A stretch of DNA of 64,000 nt from Dipteris shenzhenensis (lineage: Eukaryota > Polypodiophyta > Polypodiopsida > Gleicheniales): assembly GCA_047967505.1 (NCBI GenBank), contig CM106538.1. One strand, written 5' to 3'. A program made the position numbers and the translations under genes. Shown in pieces: positions 57,245 through 64,000 of the stretch. The notes below the pieces were generated by a model. That model did no database searches. It was not told the origin of the DNA and worked only from the letters and a program-made list of their open reading frames with translations. Positions within the stretch are counted from its first letter, which is position 1. Every line of letters begins with the position of its first letter.

Positions 57245-57719
57245 TGATATACATAAAATCACGTAATCACAAAGACTGAGAACAAATCTGTTACTAAAAG
57301 TCATGGGTGAAGGCACACGATGTTTCCACCCAGCCTTTCTCTGTGGTAACAAGCTCACATCGACTGATCCACGTTGAAGTTTTTGCATGCTTAGTCCACA
57401 GAGCCCACAATTCCCTAGAGGGATCTAGTTTGCCACATGTCATCATTCTAGGGTACCTCTTAAATGCAGCATTATACCCCTCTCTTGGGATATCAATTAA
57501 TTCACTTGCCCCTAGGCACATTAATGCATTTAATGCATTTAAGACCCATAGCCTTAGACCCATTTAGTCCGTGCCCTATCACCCTCATCAAGGACCTTGA
57601 CATTGATTTCTTTGACCATTTACCTGAAGCCCAATAAAATATAATACAAGCATTGATCCTCTAAAGGAAAATGTCCATTGACCCTTCCGAGGTCACGTTA
57701 TCTCAGCTTGAGCGTAACA
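57245..57719 (-). repeat. 5' LTR of element 3
   Basis: Partner of 54806-55280. The leader from 56465 to 57230 between this LTR and the deletion has no coding likeness. Confidence 0.93.
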
Positions 57720-57908
57720 CCTAGTGTGTGTGTGCTCTATTCTTTCTCCACCCCTCTCAGTTTGTTTTGTTTCCTAGAAGAAATCTGCTGCTACTCCAGG
57801 TCAGATGAAGCGATTAGATGTTTTTCCATGCTATCTGTGAAATTCAAAATCTATCTTGGTGATTATCTACTACAAATTCAGGATCCAAGCTCTGTTTCTA
57901 CCATAAGT

Positions 57909-58007
57909 AATTCGTTTTTAGGGTTTTTAGGCTGATTACTTATTCGTTTTAGGGTTTCAAGGCTGATTACAAGTTCGTTTTAGGGTTTCTGATCGGATTA
58001 TAGGGCT
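57909..58007 (+). repeat. Three telobox-bearing tandem units (about 32 bp)
   Basis: TTCGTTTTAGGGTTT recurs at about 57911, 57943 and 57975, each followed by a variant of AGGCTGATTAC. TTTAGGGTTT is the plant telobox and also equals telomere-type sequence. The flanks 57720-57908 and 58008-58330 show no gene. Confidence 0.75.
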
Positions 58008-58329
58008 GGAGTTTACAATTGACTCCTTGGAAAAAGTACACGTTGTACTTACTGTAGGAGGAGAAGCTCTCACAAATTTGTTTTCCCCTTCTGTCATTGC
58101 TGTTTTATTTTTGATATTAGAAGGGTGAGTCTAACTTGATCCACCTGGTATTACCTTTGTTCATAACCTTGTTACAATGGTGGATAACCAAGGGCACCTT
58201 GTGTCATACATACAATAAAAGTTTGATACATTGTGAAGCACTTTATCCTTGAGAGGGCAAGTCATTAGCATAGGTGTAGTGTGACCCCGAGCAAAGGCTC
58301 CCAAGCTTATTTTTCTAACTCACCCATGT

Positions 58330-59340
58330 CAGTAGATGAATACAGATTGCTGCTCCATTTTGAGGTCATTGGCTGTCCAAATCGTCAACAGCATCAGGGC
58401 TTCAATCGAGGTTAATAAGCAGCTCGAAATCTATCCTTACAGCAGCAAGTCCAACTCTCACTCCCCTTCGTCCTACTCAGACCTTCCCAGCCATCTCAGA
58501 CTCTCCCCTATCAGCCCCTCCCTCTACCTCCAGCCTTCCCTCTCTCAGCCACTTCACGGCCCATAGCTCTCCCTTAGGTTCTCATGTATCCCTACTACCT
58601 TCTCCCCTACATCTCCCCTTTCTTCTAGCTTCTTCAAGTGATAGAAGGATCTTTATCATGTTTGAGCTGGCTTCTCATATTGGATTGCCGAATGGATCCC
58701 CATTCATGCAATCCAATGGCCACAAGAACAATCGTTGTTTCAAAAGACGAGTTGTTGCAGCTCAAAAAGGATGTGGAGCTTGAGAGCTCCATAACACTCT
58801 TCGCATGTTGCATGGGTCCCACCCTTCCATATTATAGGCTAGGGACTAGATGCAGGTGGCCTTACCTTCGGATCTCACTTGGGACCTCACTAATATCGGC
58901 CTTTTGGAATGAAGCTTTTTTCACATAGCCTTTGACACTCCTAGAGCAGTGAGCACAATACTCAAGGCTAGTCCCTTACCTCAAGCCATTCTTTCTTGGT
59001 TTCGACCTACAGAGGAGGACAAGCGGACGATTCCATTGTCCGTGGCTTGATCTTCAAGTCACGAAGATCCATCGTGCAGAGTTCTTGTATCATTCTCATC
59101 CAGGGCCCGACGGGTACAACAGGGTGACAGGATGACCAGATTGTTCTTCTAGACCACTGGGCCTCGATTAGCAAGGACACAGCTGCAAAGATTGAGAGAT
59201 GTGAGTGGATAGATGCACTCTGACCCTCAAAAGATTCTAGAGATGACGACAGACTTCTATCAGAGCTTGTTCGATTCCGAGGAGTCTCCCCAAGTTCTTG
59301 CAATGCGAGAGGCAGTTTGGACCCATATCCTGACAGTGGT
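58330..59340 (+). pseudogene. LINE E fragment: ORF1-like region and ORF2 linker
   Basis: 58430-58900 is the plus-strand homologue of the retroposon at 18560-19050 (DCRMDPHSCNP, KKDVELESSITLFAC). Downstream, 59110-59340 reads RMTRLFF, PRLARTQLQRLRDVSGWMH, then DPQKILEMTTDFYQSLFDSE, the segment just before RT in LINE ORF2. The RT itself is absent; copia sequence begins near 59340. This ties the 18.5-kb ORF to a LINE. Confidence 0.6.
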
Positions 59341-60240
59341 CTCTTCGAGCATGAATCAACTACCATTTCGTTCGAGAAGTTTAATGGTAAGAATTTTCCT
59401 ACATGGCAAACAAAGATGCGTCTTGTACTTATGAAAGATGGAGTGTGGAATGTTGTGCATGGCAAGGAGAAAAAGCCACAATCACATGAAAAGAAAATTA
59501 CACAATGGGAGAATCTGAATGACAAAGCTCTTTCTCTCATTGGTTTGGGATTGGGTGATGACGCTATTCATCATTTTGATTTTGATTCCACTGCTCACGA
59601 CTTATGGGATAAGTTTGAAGAATTGTTCGATAACAAAATCATCAATTCAAAGGTATTCCTCAGACATGAATTCTTCAAGCTGCAAATGAAGCATGAAGAC
59701 TCTCTTCTTGCTCACTTGAATCGTATGGAATCCCTTGTCACTCAGCTTGCTAGTCTAGCGGCCCATGTAGGGAAAGATGATTAAGTTGTTGTGCTCCTCT
59801 CGAGCAATGAGGAAAATTCTAAGTACTGGGAGATCATACCAGCATTGTGTGTGACACAAATGGGTTATCATGATATGGTTGCTATGCTTATTGATCATGA
59901 CAGACAGTATGCAGACACTTCGGACTCCACTATACTGTACTCCAAGGGCAAAGGCAAAGGCAAATTCAAGCCTTTCAAATGCAATCACTGTGGGAAGCTT
60001 GGTCACACCGAGGATCGTTGCTTCTAGAAGCTTGCCAAGCAACAACACAAGGATCATGTCAACTTGGTTGGGGCTGCAACAAGTGAAGACAAAGAAGAAG
60101 ATGATGCTTCGACACCGACTCATATCTTACTGCTGGCATTAGAGATCTCTCTCTCTATTCAGAGGTCAATGTACCTGATGATCGGGACTTTTGGTTCTGA
60201 TCTATTATTCTACAGCTTGATGTATTTTGGGATCCTTTGC
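59341..60240 (+). pseudogene. copia gag fragment
   Basis: FEKFNGKNFPTWQTKMRLVL, WENLNDKALSLIGLGL, AHDLWDKFEELFDNK, LNRMESLVTQLAS, then a TAA near 59783, SSNEENSKYWEIIPAL, and zinc knuckle CNHCGKLGHTEDRC (CX2CX4HX4C). Typical UBN2-type copia gag with a stop in the middle and another after the knuckle (60027). Sequence after about 60140 decays where protease should start. No RT is found. Confidence 0.85.
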
Positions 60241-60686
60241 CCTGGGTAGTCCCCCTAAAATGATATGTATTGAGTGTTTGGTTTTCATTGAGTCTAAAGG
60301 TCCTCTGCCTTGGATAGTCCTCCTAAAAAGATGTATTGGTTTTCCTATTTTGGTGTGTGGCTTCCTAACATGTCCTGTTATGAAGCCAAGGGGGGATGTA
60401 CTATTGGAGCCATATGTATTGGCTTTGATAGGTCTCGTTATTAGGCCTGGCCGAGTTCCAAGATGTTGGTGTATTCCTAGACCTATGAGCTCGTCATGTA
60501 GTCATGCTATAACGTGAGCCTCTGAGCATGTTGAGTCTCAAGCCATTAGAGTGCTTGGATCAACCTCTGAACATGCTCAGACTTTAGCCTCTAAGTTACA
60601 TAGGGTACACAGTTTGATGACTGTCATTGTCATGTTCTGTTCTTGGTTCCATTCCAGTAGTCTCTCACCTTGCCTTCATGGGGGGG

Positions 60687-60878
60687 TGTTGGAATATGAA
60701 GCCAAAGTGAGTCTAAAATGAGTGTTCTAGGTGTGTTTTATAGTCTAGTGAGTCCGAGACATGCCACGTGTCATAATGGGAGCTATCCCAGATACACTAT
60801 GGCTTTCTAGAGTCTAGTGTCACACTATATAGTGTTGTACTTGTCTATTGTCTATCATATCAGTCAACATCAAGCTCT
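60687..60878 (+). repeat. Candidate copia LTR between PPT and PBS
   Basis: Preceded by ATGGGGGGG (PPT-like), begins TGTTGGAATATGAAGCC, the usual copia LTR start, and is followed by TGGTATCATGTG at 60880, similar to an initiator Met-tRNA PBS. About 190 bp long, with TATATAG at 60817. The right end is uncertain. Confidence 0.5.
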
Positions 60879-61084
60879 TTGGTATCATGTGAGTACTTGT
60901 CCATTGCTTTCATTTTCTTTCCATTCCATTTCCATTATGCTTGTTATCTTTCCTTTCCATTCCTAGTGTTATCTTGCTTCTCTCCCTACCACTATGATCT
61001 TTCAAATTCTAGTTTATATGCACCCTCATTGATCTTTTAAATGATTAAGAAGAGTCCACATTACCTAGGGATAGCTTTTCTACC

Positions 61085-61500
61085 AAACCTATCCGTAACA
61101 TCTTTGGATCCTTTGGTATTCACAAGTAAACATGCATTCTCTCAAAAGACTCTATGGACGAACACCACCTATCAGCATGAAATTGTGCTCTATCTTTAGC
61201 ACTCTTGATAGATTCTTGTGAAGTCACTAACATCTCTTGCATACCCTGCACGAAATCTTTGACTTCATCAAGTTGAATACCCTTCAATCCAACCGTCATG
61301 GGGAACCCAGGTTGATATTTGTACATAAGTATAATTGGACTGAAACTAGTAGCCGTATGCTGCTATTGTAGGCAAATTACACCATTGGGATGAACTTCTC
61401 CCAATCGGATGGCTTCTTGGAGACATATGCTCAAACGTATCTTCCCAAGGCCTGATTTACCCTCGAAAGTGGTTCCTAATTTCTTGAACACTTGTTGCCA
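61085..61500 (-). pseudogene. gypsy integrase C-terminal fragment
   Basis: YKYQPGFPMTVGLKGIQLDE, VQGMQEMLVTSQESIKSAKD, RAQFHADRW: the stretch between the integrase core and tail of chromoviruses. The family differs from elements 1-3. Confidence 0.65.
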
Positions 61501-61534
61501 AAAGTGCCACCTATGTTGCACATGAACCTAAAGG

Positions 61535-61680
61535 AGTTATTCATTTCAGGGAAAGAAAACATAGGAATAATTTAATTCCAAAGTTCAAAGTTAAGTGGAA
61601 GGATAGATTTGAGCAAGACTCCACTTGGGAGTCGATTTCTAGTTTGCAGAAGAACTTTCCCAATATCATTTAAGAGTAAA
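61535..61680 (+). pseudogene. chromodomain fragment, opposite strand
   Basis: VIHFRERKHR, then KFKVKWKDRFEQDSTWESIS and LQKNFPNII, the chromodomain of a gypsy element ending in TAA. Directly after comes a purine-rich AAAAGTGAGGAAGCA and TGTTATGTACC at 61701, probably the start of its 3' LTR. It points away from the integrase fragment on the other strand. Confidence 0.65.
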
Positions 61681-61700
61681 TGCTTAAAAGTGAGGAAGCA

Positions 61701-62697
61701 TGTTATGTACCAAACAGTAATCCTCGTATTAGTGGACTTAATCCCGCAAGGTTGGGGGGGCTAGGGATTAAGGAACATAGGCTTATGTAGAGTAGAGGAC
61801 TTGAACATTAGCAAAGGGCAAGATGTTTGGCTAGGGCACCTTCCATAAAGCGGGATGCTCTTATATATAAGAGTGGCCAAGGCTATTGCGTTGACATTTA
61901 GTGTGTGCACACCACTGGATGGTCTAGTCTTCTGGACCATGAGCCTAGACTCTAGCCTTCTACATGGTGGATCACAAGACATTGTGCCGATGGTTCCTTG
62001 CGATGGGTTTGGTGTTTTGGGATGCCAAAGCCATGGGCATAGGCTTGTGGAAGTCTGATTCCAGCCCATGTGCTCAGGAGTGGATGGGATGTTAGTTACC
62101 TGCTGATATTTATTATGTTTTGCTGATTCTGTTTGGACCATGTTCAGAGTTAGATCTTAGAGGGGATGCAATAAATAGGCTCTAATTTTGTGGAATATTT
62201 CATGCATAGATCATGTATATCAAAGAGGACTTTGTGCAAAAATACATGCAAGTCAATGGGGCCAAGAAGAGTCCTCCCTAGATGGTGATTCAGGTTTTCA
62301 AAAGAAATTTTCAGAATTGTAGCAAGAGTAAAAGGGAGTGCATGTGCACAGAGTCACAAGAGTAAGGTTAACCCCATTGATTAATTTTTGCAAGAGTAAA
62401 CTCAAAATTAAAAAATAGTCAATATGAATTATTGAGTCACAACTTTGTCATATAATACACATGAATTGATTGGATGAAAATGGATTAAAAGAAGTAAATA
62501 AGCTCTTTTGACATGATTAAGACAAAAGTAAATAAGCTCTTTTGACATGATTAAGACAAATGGATCCAAGAAAAATTCTATTTCCATGATAACTAATATT
62601 ACTTTTTAGAAAAACAATACTGCATACATTAAGAAAGAAACAAAGATGCTTAGAAGGAGAAACTACGCTCCCATACTATATTGTTATGTGATGGTAC
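61701..62697. other. Intron sequence; possible LTR start, no gene
   Basis: Begins with the putative LTR start TGTTATGTACC. A perfect 34-bp direct duplication (AGTAAATAAGCTCTTTTGAC..) lies at 62493-62526 and 62527-62560. Nothing else recognised. Confidence 0.5.
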
Positions 62698-62818
62698 CTG
62701 CAGTTCCTGAGTCAAATGGGCAGGGGGTAGAAGTCCAAGTAGATAGTGGTTCTCTCTTTCTTTGTCAGTGAAAGCAAGCCCTTTATTATACTGTGGATCG
62801 CGTAAAAGCTCCAAGCCA
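62698..62818 (-). CDS. NADP-dependent malic enzyme, exon A
   Basis: A 121-bp exon: one base completing a codon, then 40 codons reading [20 protein letters not shown] and [31 protein letters not shown] and HYL.GLLPP are conserved at the start of the malic enzyme N-domain. Acceptor CACGACAG ends at 62819; donor GTACC begins at 62697. The previous exon should end in AG to form Ser before Gly. That exon, with the N-terminus and any plastid transit peptide, is not seen up to 64000, so compartment cannot be told. Confidence 0.93.
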
Positions 62819-64000
62819 CTGTCGTGCAGTGTCATAAAATTTTTTAATCTCTCTTTATACAAATACACATGGATGCTCTGCACAATGAAGCATAAATGCA
62901 TAGAGATTGACACATGCAGCAAAGGCACAGCACATTATAGCTGAAGTTTTTTGTATTTGACTTGGATCTAATAGCCTTTAAAAACCAAATCTAACTTTTT
63001 GTCCACCTATCAGCTTTTATTTCCATAGAGCACAAACCTTCCCAAACATGTTGATTCATGCTGTTATGAGGCACATAAAATGCATACCATACATAGCATG
63101 AGGATTGCTAGCATCCTCCTTTATGAAACTCAAGACTTAGCTTTTACTCAGCATCAAGAACATGATGTGTGCTTTCAAAAATTGTTTTCCTATCATATAA
63201 ACACTATTGCATCTTAGGGAAAATACTCTAAAATTTTGAGCATGCTTCACATCGACCTTAGCACTACATCTACAACTCAAAGCCTAAATTTGCATCATTG
63301 TTTTATAAAAGACTTTGAATCTTGACCAATGTACCCCCAAATACAAACGACCACATGATCACCTTCCTCCTCACACCCCCATGCACCCCCTCCCAAAAAG
63401 AACAAAACAAAAAACAACACCCCCCCTCCCCAAACCGCCCCCAAAACAAAAAAGCTAAAGAGCTCCAAATCAGTAATGCATGCATGTATTCCAAGGCACA
63501 AGAGAAGTTATCACAAAGTCCACATTTCCATTTCTTCGTAAAAGGTTTTCCTTATCAACATCATATCAAGATCATCGTCAAACCTGTATATCTGAAAGAT
63601 TCTATTTGCCTTGTCACATACTATTCTTGATGTGTGGCATTTACAGATCATGAGGGGGTCTTTTCTAGTTGGGATGCTAGTATTAGTCTTCATGTATGCC
63701 ATTCATGTAGTGTTAATATCATCCTAGTTAAAATTTGTTGGCAATGCCCTATCTTATGAGCCCCTTAGAAGGAAAACTAATGGGCAGATTAGTCAAGGAG
63801 GAGGTAAAGGCAAAGTTTTGTCTCAAGGACCTATGAGCTCCCACTCAGGTCTCTACCTTTGCTTGCCCATTTGTCTTTAACCCTGTCTTCTTCCCCCGCA
63901 TCTCTCTAAGACTCACACGCCTACTTCGCTCTTCCTTATATAGTTGCTCCATTAGCTTCCTTGGAGAAGCTCTCTGAAACAATCTGAAGGTGTCTCTAAA
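62819..64000. other. Intron or upstream sequence, no exon seen
   Basis: No supported exon. 63365-63450 is a C/A-rich low-complexity stretch. A TATA-like CTTATATAG at 63933-63941 lies in a CT-rich context on plus, but with no gene to attach it to. Confidence 0.5.

Larger units (their letters stand above)
54806..57719 (-). mobile_element. Ty3/gypsy chromovirus, element 3 (old, internally deleted)
   Basis: Minus-strand element of 2.9 kb with 475-bp LTRs at 54806-55280 and 57245-57719. By eye they differ at about thirty positions, so it is much older than elements 1 and 2. Only part of integrase and the chromodomain survive; gag, protease, RT and RNase H are gone. The target duplication is TCTAG/CCTAG (one mismatch). 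Same wider family as elements 1 and 2. Confidence 0.92.

Noticed and set aside
63933-63941. TATA box of a plus-strand gene
   Set aside because: Only motif likeness at the window edge; no coding sequence follows.

Overview
The window is eukaryotic nuclear DNA from a land plant with a large, repeat-rich genome. Evidence for a plant: plant-type Ty3/gypsy chromoviruses and Ty1/copia elements whose primer-binding sites match plant initiator Met-tRNA (TGGTATCAGAGC), a Tat-like gypsy element with a second RNase H, plant L1-type LINEs, and four exons of a cytosolic/plastid-type NADP-dependent malic enzyme. Two introns above 20 kb, and an abundant LINE family with pyrimidine-repeat tails, suggest a fern, gymnosperm or similar large-genome plant. 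That placement is inference; the species cannot be read from the window.

The only host gene I can support is the malic enzyme gene on the minus strand. Its exons, in gene order, lie at 62818-62698, 41027-40953, 20587-20436 and 20323-20218. All are in frame with GT/AG borders and give one continuous malic-enzyme N-domain segment. The introns are 21,670 bp, 20,365 bp and 112 bp. Earlier and later exons are not visible and probably lie outside the window. Most of 20-63 kb is therefore intron filled with retrotransposons.

Layout. 1-0.6 kb: LINE tail fragment. 1.17-7.77 kb: nearly complete chromovirus (element 1, plus). 7.8-17.6 kb: decayed Tat-like gypsy element (element 5, plus) split by a copia element lacking LTRs (11.4-15.9 kb, minus). 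17.6-20.2 kb: LINE scrap, a short LINE-tailed retroposon and tandem repeats. 20.2-20.6 kb: two malic enzyme exons. 21.3-21.8 kb: possible MITE. 21.8-34.1 kb: old LINE B (minus), split by very young chromovirus element 2 (26.6-33.4 kb, minus, TSD TAAGC). 34.1-39.4 kb: LINE A then LINE C (minus). 39.7-40.6 kb: ORF1-only retroposon. 41.0 kb: malic enzyme exon. 42.1 kb: hairpin cluster. 42.5 kb: copia RNase H remnant. 43.9-52.2 kb: three related L1-type LINEs head to tail, each inserted in the A/(GT)n tail of the previous one. 54.8-57.7 kb: internally deleted chromovirus element 3 (minus). 58.3-61.8 kb: scraps of LINE, copia and gypsy elements. 62.7 kb: malic enzyme exon.

Every retroelement reading frame I examined is broken by stops, frameshifts or deletions, apart from two short ORF1-type frames (47019-48254 and 39922-40371). 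The most useful observations are the hidden gene with giant introns, the mosaic relationship between elements 1 and 2, signs that young elements moved while already defective, LINE-into-LINE-tail nesting in two unrelated LINE families, and short retroposons that share a LINE 3' end.
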